Assembly: GCA_964407285.1 (NCBI GenBank)
Contig: CAYOVG010000365.1
Location: 1 to 6,932, forward strand
Reading direction: 5' to 3'
Length of the DNA stretch: 6,932 nt
Source: CAYOVG01 sp964407285
GTDB lineage: Bacteria; Desulfobacterota; Syntrophobacteria; Syntrophobacterales; Syntrophobacteraceae
Made by a program: the position numbers and the translations under genes. Position 1 is the stretch's first letter, and every line of letters begins with the position of its first letter. The notes below the pieces were generated by a model. The model saw nothing but the letters and a program-made list of their open reading frames with translations, was not told where the DNA came from and ran no database searches. Below are positions 1-6,260 of this stretch, one piece after another.

Positions 1-1
1 G

Positions 2-694
2 AACCGGGTGCTCAGGCAACTGAACGCCTACTTTCATCTGCTCCTCGTCCATTCCGATCCCGCGCTCATAAAGCTCGATGAGACCTTCTCCCGCGTGCGC
101 GACATTCGCATCCCGGTCGAATACACGGGATATGTCGTGCGGCCCGTCCCGCATGCTCCGCGGGAGCGGAAAGAGGAAAAACTCATCGTGGCCGGAAGCG
201 GCGGCGGAAAGGTGGGAGTGGACCTTCTGGCCGCCGCCGTCGAGGCGATGAGGGAACTGGAGGACCCGTCGCTCGGATTGCAGGTATTCCTTGGGCCGTT
301 CATGGAAACCCGGGACCGGGATATGCTGTCCATGCTTGCTTCCGAAGACCATAGAGTCACCCTGCGTCCCTTCTCGCTGGACTTCCTGAGCGATCTGGCC
401 GTGGCCCGTCTTTCCATCAGCATGGCGGGCTACAACACCTGCATGGACATCCTGAGCGCCGGCGTGAACGCCATTGTCTACCCTTTTCCGCGGAATCGCG
501 AGCAGGCGTTGAGGGCCGGGAAACTGGCCGAAATCGGCGCTCTGGAAGTCTTGAAAACGCCGGAGCCGGGCGAACTGGCCGCCGCGATGCGAAAGCTCCT
601 TTATGTCCCTTCCTCCCGGGCCGCCGTGAATCTCAACCTCGCCGGCGCTCGAAACACGGCGCTTGCCATTGAAAAATATATGAACGCGGATTAG
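2..694 (+). CDS. MurG-like predicted glycosyltransferase (COG4671 type), 3' part
   Basis: The reading frame is open from the window edge (first full codon at 2), so the true start lies upstream; the GTG at 8 is probably internal. About 230 C-terminal residues are visible. They match the GT-B fold C-terminal half of COG4671-type glycosyltransferases, distant relatives of MurG. Visible landmarks are LLVHSDPALIKLDETF near the left end, then VEYTGYV, a glycine-rich nucleotide-sugar loop (GSGGGKVG, about nt 195-218), SISMAGYNTCMDIL (about nt 409-452), and an EQ-containing acceptor/donor stretch NREQALRAGKLAEIGALEVL (about nt 494-553). Such enzymes use a nucleotide-activated sugar in the cytoplasm; the acceptor is unknown. 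The N-terminal acceptor domain is outside the window. A same-strand FtsX-like permease starts 100 bases downstream, which hints at a glycan or envelope role, but this is inference. The fold assignment is firm and the substrate is not. Confidence 0.85.
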   Translation, partial: NRVLRQLNAYFHLLLVHSDPALIKLDETFSRVRDIRIPVEYTGYVVRPVPHAPRERKEEKLIVAGSGGGKVGVDLLAAAVEAMRELEDPSLGLQVFLGPFMETRDRDMLSMLASEDHRVTLRPFSLDFLSDLAVARLSISMAGYNTCMDILSAGVNAIVYPFPRNREQALRAGKLAEIGALEVLKTPEPGELAAAMRKLLYVPSSRAAVNLNLAGARNTALAIEKYMNAD

Positions 695-794
695 AATCCA
701 TCAAAGTGCATTGGTATTCGAACGATAGTGAAGCAATGTTGCGGCCGGAGCATCCGTGACCGTGACGAACCGGTCGAGGTGAGAGGGCATCGGC

Positions 795-1448
795 ATGGGT
801 GGAGCCGTTCAAAGGCAGGTAGTGCTTCCTTGGGGCCAGGTGGTCCGGATCGCTTTCAATTCGATGAGGGTTCGGCTCTTTCGCTCCCTAATAACCATCC
901 TTGCGCTCGCTCTGGCCATTTCCTTCGTGGCCTACACCCGTGCGGGGTACGATATTCTCAACTCGGTTCACCCACGGGCCGGCGCATCCCTCCAGGAACG
1001 CATCCGCTCGATGGGATACGAAGCCGCTCAGGGGCGGTTCGGCAGCACCCCCAAAGACCGTTGGCTCGCTTTTCTCTCTCTCCTCGTATGTGTAGTCGGT
1101 AGTGTCAACGCGCAGCTCATGGCCGTGACCGAGCGGTTCAGGGAAATCGGCACGTTCAAATGTCTTGGCGCGCTCAATAGTTTTGTGGTACGCATATTCG
1201 TGCTGGAGGCGGTCTACCAGGGCATCCTGGGCGGCGTTGCCGGCGCTATGCTGGGAGTGTCCGCGGCCACGCTCGTTTTCGTTTTGAAGATCGGGTGGCC
1301 GGCCCTCGTGTGGTGGCCCCCGCTGTCGATGCTGGCTACCGTGGGGTGGAGTTGCATCCTGGCGGTATTTCTTTCTCTCCTGGGGGCCGTTTATCCCGCC
1401 CTGGTGGCGGCCCGCATGCAGCCCGCCGCGGCTTTGCGCATGGAGTAG
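795..1448 (+). CDS. Short FtsX-like ABC transporter permease
   Basis: A 217-residue inner-membrane protein. The start is supported by GAGAGGG at 781-787, seven bases upstream of ATG. Predicted membrane helices lie at about residues 31-48, 89-109, 132-163 and 177-200, the usual four of FtsX/MacB-type permeases. The family signature VTERFREIGTFKCLGA (residues 111-126) sits after helix 2, and the C-terminus YPALVAARMQPAAALRME is the typical FtsX ending. The oddity is size: only about 40 residues separate helices 1 and 2, where MacB- or LolC-type permeases carry a periplasmic domain of 200 or more. The pattern RW-LVCVVG-VNA-LM before the signature resembles a family of small FtsX-like permeases, so this is probably a genuine compact form and not a deletion. 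Such permeases work with a cytoplasmic ATPase in export or mechanotransmission; no ATPase gene is in the window, so it may lie upstream. Substrate unknown. Confidence 0.88.
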   Translation: MGGAVQRQVVLPWGQVVRIAFNSMRVRLFRSLITILALALAISFVAYTRAGYDILNSVHPRAGASLQERIRSMGYEAAQGRFGSTPKDRWLAFLSLLVCVVGSVNAQLMAVTERFREIGTFKCLGALNSFVVRIFVLEAVYQGILGGVAGAMLGVSAATLVFVLKIGWPALVWWPPLSMLATVGWSCILAVFLSLLGAVYPALVAARMQPAAALRME

Positions 1449-1502
1449 CCGCGGTTGTAGGCGCGACGGATGATTCTGACTGATGGAGCGGTTCGGTATC
1501 TC

Positions 1503-2141
1503 ATGATCAAAGTATTGCTGGCGGATGACCATAGCATCGTTCGGGCCGGGCTGCGCCGGATCATCGAAGACAGCGGCGAGATGTCGGTGGTGGCGGAGGC
1601 GTCCGACGGCAGGGAAGCCATCCAGCGGGTCCATGAGACTCAACCCGACGTGGCGGTGGTGGATATTTCGATGCCGGGTCTGGACGGCCTGGAAGTCATT
1701 GCCTGCCTCCATTCCCAGTATCCGAAGATGCCCATCCTCGTGCTGACGATGCACGAAGAGGAACAATACGTAATTCGCGCAATCGGCGCGGGCGCGATGG
1801 GCTACATCACCAAGCGGTCGGCCCCGGAGCAGTTGGTGAAAGCCATTGCCAGGGTTTGCGCAGGCGGGCGCTATCTCAGCGATTCCGCCGCTGAATCGCT
1901 GGCAGTGCATATGGCCAGGAAGAAACCCGGCCGCTCTTTGCTCGATTCTCTCTCCAACAGGGAGATAGAGGTCATGCGCCGGCTCGCATCGGGCCAGACC
2001 ACACGGGAAATCGCCGAAGCGTACAGCATCAGCGTCAAGACTGTCGATACCTACCGTTTCCGTCTCCTCAAGAAGCTCAACCTGCGAAACAACGCGGAAC
2101 TCCTTCGTTTTGCAATCCAGAACGGCCTCGTGGAGCTTTAG
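1503..2141 (+). CDS. NarL/FixJ-family response regulator (REC + LuxR-type HTH)
   Basis: A 212-residue cytoplasmic DNA-binding response regulator. The receiver domain spans about residues 1-120, with the acidic pocket D8-D9, phosphoacceptor D54 (VVDISMPGLDG), T82 and K104, so all catalytic positions are present. The LuxR/GerE helix-turn-helix covers about 150-212, with LSNREIEVMRRLASGQTTREIA and the recognition segment SISVKTVDTYRFRLLKKL. ATG at 1503 is preferred because the REC fold begins right there (MIKVLLADDH) and GGAG lies 14 bases upstream; an in-frame ATG at 1470 would add 11 residues with no family counterpart. It follows the permease by 54 bases and precedes the dikinase-like gene by 57, so it may be co-transcribed with both. 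A histidine kinase partner is expected but not visible. Its target may be the downstream gene, whose upstream gap holds a palindrome; this is inference. Confidence 0.95.
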   Translation: MIKVLLADDHSIVRAGLRRIIEDSGEMSVVAEASDGREAIQRVHETQPDVAVVDISMPGLDGLEVIACLHSQYPKMPILVLTMHEEEQYVIRAIGAGAMGYITKRSAPEQLVKAIARVCAGGRYLSDSAAESLAVHMARKKPGRSLLDSLSNREIEVMRRLASGQTTREIAEAYSISVKTVDTYRFRLLKKLNLRNNAELLRFAIQNGLVEL

Positions 2142-2166
2142 CGGCTGCGTTTGACCGGGCATGAAA

Positions 2167-2179
2167 CATTGCGGCAATG
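2167..2179 (+). promoter_or_regulatory. Perfect inverted repeat CATTGC-G-GCAATG, candidate operator
   Basis: Six-base arms with a single central base, located in the 57-base gap between the response regulator and the dikinase-like gene, ending 19 bases before the preferred ATG. Symmetric sites of this size suit a dimeric regulator such as a NarL-type protein. It could also form a small RNA hairpin close to the ribosome binding site, although a one-base loop would force the stem to open. The role is unproven. Confidence 0.35.
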
Positions 2180-2198
2180 ATAGCCGATGGAGCAGCAC

Positions 2199-5100
2199 AT
2201 GGCATTACGCGATCTTTTCCTGAAAAAGAAAACGTGTGCCCTTCTCGTCAATGTGGAAGGGAAAGTTGTCGATAGATACAGGCGCTTCAAAGATTTTCTC
2301 CGCCACAACCATGATGCGCTGAATCTCATGGCGGAACTGGAAAGGGCCTACTATTCCGGGAGCGCATTCGGCATGGGCGCGGTGAGAAAGGCTTACGAAG
2401 AACTCATGCGCTCAACCCGCGCCCTCACGGAAGCGCTCGGTGGGATGTCGAACGATAAGTACGCGGGTCTGGCCGTGGTCCTGGATCGGATCGACGAGGA
2501 GGTCTCCGGCGTCTTCGCTCCCGAGTTGTTGCCGGCCACAGGGGACCTGGTCTTGCCGTTTGAAGTTCTGACTCCCGAGATGGCGAGACTTGCAGGAGGG
2601 AAGGCGACGAATCTCGCCACGGTGCGAAACGCCCTGGGCATGCCGGTCCCTGACGGCTTTGTCGTTACGGCCCATGCCTTTGAGCGGTTTCTCGACGAAA
2701 GCGGCCTCTCCGGGCCTGTTGCGGAGATGCTCGAAGCGGCCGGCGATAGTCCGAGTGCAGAGATGGAGGAAAATTGCAGGGCCATTCAGGAGATGATACG
2801 CGGGGCGGAAGTCCCCGTATCCATTGCGCAAGCGATCCTCGGGGCTTATGAGACCCTGGAGGGCGGGACCCGGAAGAACGTGCGCATCGCCATGCGGAGC
2901 AGCGCCGTGGGTGAAGACACGCAAGCCTCTTTTGCCGGGCAGTACATTACCGAACTCAACGTTACCCGTGAAAATATTCTCGATGCCTACAAAGCCGTCC
3001 TGGCAAGCAAGTACGAACCACGCGCAATACTCTACAGGCTTCGGTACGGACTCGATGACAGGGACACGCCAATGTGCGTTATCGCGATCGCCATGGTCGA
3101 TTCCAGGTCAAGCGGCGTTCTCTATACGGCCGATCCCTCCGCGCCCGGTTCATCGGCGCTCATCGGAATCAGCTCCATCTGGGGGCTCGGAGAGTACCTG
3201 GTGAGCGGCGAGGCTTCTCCGGATATCTTTCTCGTGGATAAACGGACGAAACAAGTCGTGAAGCAAGACATCCGCAGGAAGACTAAACGGCTCATCGCCG
3301 ACGAATATGGAGGAACGATCCTCGAAGACGCGCCCGAAGACCGGAAGGACTTGCCGTCCATCGAACCGGACACGGTGCGCGCTCTCGCCGGGTACGGCCT
3401 GAGGCTCGAGGAGCATTTCGGTTGTCCCCAGGACGTGGAGTGGGCGGTTGACGATCGAAGCGAAAACCTCTTCATCCTGCAGTCGCGACCATTGGGATCT
3501 GCGGATCTGAAAGTCGAGGAGCGTTCGGAACCGGAGGTCTTTCCGGGACACCCCGTTCTGCTGTCGGCCGGCAAGGCGGCATCCACCGGAACGGCCTGCG
3601 GTGTGGTCGTCTTGGCGGACGGACGGAGTCTGCACGGCTTGCCCGACGACGCCATTCTCGTGGCGAAGACCGCCTCACCCGATTACGCCGCATTCATAGG
3701 TAATGTAAAGGGGCTCATTACCGACATCGGGAGCGTGGCGAGCCACCTGGCCTCCGTGGCGCGGGAGTTCGGCGTTCCGGCCATTGTCGATGCCGGCGGC
3801 GCGACCTCGAGACTCGAAGACGGCGCCGCGATCACCATGGTTGCGGACAGCGCTACAGTCTACGAAGGGATTGTTCCGGAATTGGCGACAAAGACCAGAC
3901 CCGTGAAAAAGCACGTTTTTGAAAGTCCCGTTCACCGCAGGTTGCGGACCGTTCTCGACAAGGTGTCGCCGCTGAACCTGACGGACCCCAAAGCTCCCGA
4001 CTTTTCTCCGCAAGGATGTAAAACAATTCACGATGTCATACGCTTCTCTCACGAAACCGCCATGAAGGAAATGTTCCTGCTGTCCGGCAGCGACGGGGGC
4101 GGCGCGGTATCGGTCAAGCTGACATCCAATATTCCTCTAGTGCTCTACTGCATCGACCTGGGCGGGGGACTCGGGGAAATGCTCACCACTTGCGATGCGA
4201 TCACCCCGGACCATATCGAATCGATCCCCATGAAGGCCATCTGGAGCGGCTTCACCCATCCGGGGATAACCTGGTCGGGCACGGTCAACTTCGACCTTGG
4301 AAACCTCATGACCCTCATGGCCTCGAGCGCCACCGCCGAAGTGGGAGGAGGAATGCCCGGCGGGGACAGCTACGCCGTTCTATCCAGGGATTACGTCAAC
4401 CTGAGCGCCAAATTCGGTTACCATTACGCCAATGTGGATGCTTTCTGCGGCGACGATCCGGAGCAAAATCACATACTGCTTCAGTTCTCGGGCGGAGCAG
4501 GCTCCTATGTGGGCCGGACCCTTCGCGTCGGCTTGCTCGCCAACGTGCTCGGGCGCCTCGGCTTCACCATCGCCGTGACGGGAGATCTTCTCGAAGCCGC
4601 GGTCAAAGGCTACGATATGAAGCTCATGGAGTACACCCTCGACCAGGTCGGAAGGCTCCTTGCCTCCAGCCGTCTCCTGGATATGGCGGTCCCGAACCGG
4701 GCGCGGGTGGACGGGATGACCGAAGCCTTCTTCCGTGGCGATTACGATTTCCTGAACCAGGGACTGAACGACCGGCTTCCCGGCTTCTACACGCATGTGG
4801 GGCAGTGGGAGCGAATCGAGGAGGCCGGCCGTGTGCTCTGCCTCCAGGACGGATCGAAATGGGGGACGAGTCTCTCTTCGGGCATGGCCAGGTTCATGGG
4901 GAAAATGGTTGGGGCGAAGTATCAGGAGTTTCTGGACAATATCGGGGCTTATTACTATTTCCCCATTGCCGTCGCTAAGGATAGCCGCGTATCCGACGCC
5001 GTCCTGAGCGTCCGGGTGAAGCCGTTTGCCGGAAGCATGGACAGAGCCGGAGGTCTGGCTTTTGCCGTCAGGAATATTGGAAATTACTTCGTGCTCAGGG

Positions 5101-5387
5101 TGAATGCGCTCGAAGACAATTTCGCTCTCTTCGAATACGTAAACAACAGGCGTTTTCAACGGGTGAGCGTGGCGGCCGGCATCGAAACGGGAAGATGGTG
5201 CGAAATAAGGGTGGAAACCTCCGGCCGAAACGTCCGGGGGTATCTCGACGACCGGTTATTGATCGAATATACGGCCGAGAAGCCATTGAGCGGTTACGTG
5301 GGAATCTGGACGAAGGCCGATTCGGTTACGTACTTCAGCGACCTTACGATAGAAGCGGATGGGGAGAGGAAGTCCGTCGGGTTTTGA
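2199..5387 (+). CDS. PEP synthase/PPDK-like ATP-grasp and phosphohistidine protein with an unassigned domain and a C-terminal LamG-like domain
   Basis: About 1062 residues, cytoplasmic (no signal peptide). ATG 2199 is preferred because GGAG at 2189-2192 sits six bases before it; ATG 2187 would add four residues. Order: a helical N-terminal region (1-110, FKDFLRHNHDALNLMAELE); a PPDK_N ATP-grasp domain (about 119-431) with GGKATNL (K135), RSSAVGED (233-240), SFAGQY (244-249), QDVEWA (411-416) and LQSRP (427-431); and a PEP-utilizer mobile domain (about 458-557) with the phosphohistidine candidate H516 in SVASHLASVAREFGVPAIV. In PEP synthase a TIM barrel with the GTNDLTQ-type motif follows; it is absent here. 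Residues about 572-915 form a domain I cannot name, rich in Gly and Asp (GGGMPGGDSY, FGYHYANVDAF, QFSGGAGSYVGR). Residues about 925-1055 look like a concanavalin/LamG sandwich (DUF1080-like: GNYFVLRVNALEDN, YLDDRLLIEY, GYVGIWTKADSVTYFSDL). ATP-driven phosphotransfer via His is well supported by family knowledge; the acceptor is unknown. Calling it pyruvate, water dikinase would overstate the evidence. Confidence 0.93.
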   Translation: MALRDLFLKKKTCALLVNVEGKVVDRYRRFKDFLRHNHDALNLMAELERAYYSGSAFGMGAVRKAYEELMRSTRALTEALGGMSNDKYAGLAVVLDRIDEEVSGVFAPELLPATGDLVLPFEVLTPEMARLAGGKATNLATVRNALGMPVPDGFVVTAHAFERFLDESGLSGPVAEMLEAAGDSPSAEMEENCRAIQEMIRGAEVPVSIAQAILGAYETLEGGTRKNVRIAMRSSAVGEDTQASFAGQYITELNVTRENILDAYKAVLASKYEPRAILYRLRYGLDDRDTPMCVIAIAMVDSRSSGVLYTADPSAPGSSALIGISSIWGLGEYLVSGEASPDIFLVDKRTKQVVKQDIRRKTKRLIADEYGGTILEDAPEDRKDLPSIEPDTVRALAGYGLRLEEHFGCPQDVEWAVDDRSENLFILQSRPLGSADLKVEERSEPEVFPGHPVLLSAGKAASTGTACGVVVLADGRSLHGLPDDAILVAKTASPDYAAFIGNVKGLITDIGSVASHLASVAREFGVPAIVDAGGATSRLEDGAAITMVADSATVYEGIVPELATKTRPVKKHVFESPVHRRLRTVLDKVSPLNLTDPKAPDFSPQGCKTIHDVIRFSHETAMKEMFLLSGSDGGGAVSVKLTSNIPLVLYCIDLGGGLGEMLTTCDAITPDHIESIPMKAIWSGFTHPGITWSGTVNFDLGNLMTLMASSATAEVGGGMPGGDSYAVLSRDYVNLSAKFGYHYANVDAFCGDDPEQNHILLQFSGGAGSYVGRTLRVGLLANVLGRLGFTIAVTGDLLEAAVKGYDMKLMEYTLDQVGRLLASSRLLDMAVPNRARVDGMTEAFFRGDYDFLNQGLNDRLPGFYTHVGQWERIEEAGRVLCLQDGSKWGTSLSSGMARFMGKMVGAKYQEFLDNIGAYYYFPIAVAKDSRVSDAVLSVRVKPFAGSMDRAGGLAFAVRNIGNYFVLRVNALEDNFALFEYVNNRRFQRVSVAAGIETGRWCEIRVETSGRNVRGYLDDRLLIEYTAEKPLSGYVGIWTKADSVTYFSDLTIEADGERKSVGF

Positions 5388-5458
5388 TGCCGGCGTGTCG
5401 GGCCGTGCTTGTATTACTTGGGGGTAGTTGGTTGCGGGTTGGCTGTTTTGGTCTTTGC

Positions 5459-5476
5459 TTGTGCGGAAAGGCACAA
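5459..5476 (+). other. Hairpin TTGTGC-GGAAAG-GCACAA downstream of the dikinase-like gene
   Basis: A perfect six-base-pair stem with a six-base loop, 72 bases after the stop codon. No run of T follows (next bases TTAGG), so it is not a standard intrinsic terminator. It may stabilise the 3' end of the long transcript or be a protein-binding symmetry. Confidence 0.35.
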
Positions 5477-5500
5477 TTAGGAAAGGCTATGTATTATTGC

Positions 5501-5539
5501 GTTTCATTTTGAATTACGTCTATCTCATAATGTTTCATT
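5501..5539 (+). repeat. Tandem GTTTCATT repeats, candidate activator sites
   Basis: GTTTCATT occurs at 5501-5508 and 5532-5539; with one more base skipped, both read GTTTCATTnT. The 31-base spacing is close to three DNA turns, so both would face the same side of the helix. They lie roughly 95-130 bases upstream of the expected start site of the sigma-54 promoter, which is where enhancer-binding proteins usually bind. No NtrC- or NifA-type consensus was found. Functional assignment is inference. Confidence 0.35.
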
Positions 5540-5607
5540 GTAGCTCCGCTCTCATGCCTTCTTGATCATTATAAATGTAAGTAGCTAATATTATTATGTG
5601 TTCCGTA

Positions 5608-5622
5608 TGGCACAAACGTTGC
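5608..5622 (+). promoter_or_regulatory. Sigma-54 (-24/-12) promoter
   Basis: TGGCAC at 5608-5613, five bases, then TTGC at 5619-5622 followed by a T-run. The invariant GG (5609-5610) and GC (5621-5622) are separated by exactly 10 bases, as RpoN holoenzyme requires. Both hexamer cores match the consensus without a mismatch. The predicted transcription start is near 5634, giving a leader of about 125 bases before the REC-only response regulator. Such promoters need an ATP-driven enhancer-binding protein, which is not encoded in the window. Confidence 0.85.
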
Positions 5623-5718
5623 TTTTATTGTGGCCGTCCAGTCAATGCATGACAGGCAGGTTAGGGCGGCCTCGCGATATGGAAGCGAGCGATCGATTGC
5701 AGGAACAGGAAGAGGCTA

Positions 5719-5763
5719 ATGGACGAGATGAAGAGGCTGATCATGGAGGAGAATGGCAAATGA
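5719..5763 (+). CDS. Possible 14-residue leader peptide overlapping the response regulator start
   Basis: ATG at 5719 opens MDEMKRLIMEENGK and stops at TGA 5761-5763, which overlaps the next gene's ATG at 5760 (ATGA). A purine-rich AGGAAGAGG lies at 5707-5715, three bases before the ATG, a plausible ribosome binding site though on the close side. The arrangement is typical of translational coupling. The peptide is charged, with no recognisable family. It could equally be chance in the purine-rich leader. Confidence 0.3.
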   Translation: MDEMKRLIMEENGK

Positions 5764-6191
5764 AAATCAGAGTGCTCCTGGTGGATGATGAGAAGGACTT
5801 TTGCAGTGTCCTCGCCGAACGGTTGGAAACACGAGGTTTCGTGGTTTCGACGGCTTACAGCGGGGAGGATGCGATCGCTCATATCAGGGAGAAAGAAGTC
5901 GATGTGGTGATCCTGGATGTAATGATGCCCGGCAAGGACGGGATCGAAACCCTGAGAGAAATCCGAAACCTCAAGCCGCTCGTGGAAGTCATCATGCTTA
6001 CGGGGCACGGCACCGTCGAGACGGCTGTCGAGGGGCTCAAGACCGGGGCCTGCGACTATCTTATGAAACCCACCGAAACGAAAGATCTCATCGAAAAAAT
6101 CGTCAATGCCTACAGACGTAAGGCGGAGCAGGAAGAACGCATTCGCGACGCCGAGATTAACCGGATCTTGCTTAGCCGGGGTTGGGACTAA
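5760..6191 (+). CDS. REC-only response regulator
   Basis: A 143-residue single-domain receiver protein. The start is fixed by GGAGGAG at 5745-5751, eight bases before ATG, and by the REC fold beginning at once (MKIRVLLVDDE). Pocket residues D9-D10, phosphoacceptor D53 (VVILDVMMPGKDG), T81 (IMLTGHG) and K103 (LMKP) are all present. The domain ends near residue 120, followed by a charged helical tail (RRKAEQEERIRDAEINRILLSRGWD) with no DNA-binding or enzymatic output domain. It therefore probably acts by protein-protein contact or as a phosphorelay intermediate. The sequence style resembles the receivers of sigma-54 activators. It lies alone between a sigma-54 promoter and a terminator, with no kinase in the window. 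An in-frame extension to ATG 5598 is rejected because it would start upstream of the predicted transcription start. Confidence 0.95.
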   Translation: MKIRVLLVDDEKDFCSVLAERLETRGFVVSTAYSGEDAIAHIREKEVDVVILDVMMPGKDGIETLREIRNLKPLVEVIMLTGHGTVETAVEGLKTGACDYLMKPTETKDLIEKIVNAYRRKAEQEERIRDAEINRILLSRGWD

Positions 6192-6202
6192 GCATGTCTC
6201 CG

Positions 6203-6227
6203 TCACCCTCTCGAAAGAGCGGGGTGA
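6203..6227 (+). other. GAAA-tetraloop hairpin in the 3' untranslated region
   Basis: TCACCC (6203-6208) pairs with GGGTGA (6222-6227) and CTC (6210-6212) with GAG (6217-6219), closing a GAAA tetraloop with a small internal loop. It starts 12 bases after the response regulator stop. No T-run follows, so it is more likely a 3' stabilising element than the terminator itself. Confidence 0.45.
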
Positions 6228-6260
6228 GGAGATGGGAAACCGGTGATCTGCGCGATCCCG

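Larger units (their letters stand above)
5388..5759 (+). other. Long AT-richer intergenic regulatory region
   Basis: The 372 bases after the dikinase-like gene contain no convincing gene. Composition shifts to AT-rich between about 5475 and 5640, as expected of an enhancer and promoter region. It holds a hairpin (5459-5476), tandem GTTTCATT repeats, an 11-base palindrome TAATA-T-TATTA (5586-5596), a sigma-54 promoter (5608-5622), a leader hairpin CTCGC/GCGAG (5671-5689) and a short leader ORF. No clear intrinsic terminator with a T-run follows the dikinase-like gene. Confidence 0.7.

Noticed and set aside
733..742. GCAA-TG-TTGC symmetry upstream of the permease as an operator like the one at 2167-2179.
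   Set aside because: The arms are only four bases and in the opposite orientation; expected by chance.
1470..1502. Start of the NarL-type regulator at ATG 1470.
   Set aside because: It adds 11 residues before the conserved first strand of the receiver domain and has no good ribosome binding site; ATG 1503 fits the family.
2157..2172. Sigma-54-like match GGGCAT...TTGC before the dikinase-like gene.
   Set aside because: The spacing between GG and GC is 11, not 10, and the first element is imperfect.
888..2198. Long antisense ORF of 436 codons opposite the permease and response regulator.
   Set aside because: It lies across two well-supported genes and its translation is rich in His, Arg and Pro with no domain, typical of a GC-rich shadow frame.
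4190..5159. Overlapping ORFs of about 260 codons on both strands inside the dikinase-like gene.
   Set aside because: Low-complexity Arg/Gly/Pro-rich shadows of a clearly coding frame with recognisable domains.
5553..5580. IHF binding site near TTGATC in the sigma-54 upstream region.
   Set aside because: TTGAT is present but the YAA half four bases before it is missing.
5598..5759. In-frame upstream extension of the REC-only regulator starting at ATG 5598.
   Set aside because: It starts upstream of the sigma-54 promoter and its predicted start site near 5634, adds residues without family counterpart, and ignores the strong GGAGGAG before ATG 5760.
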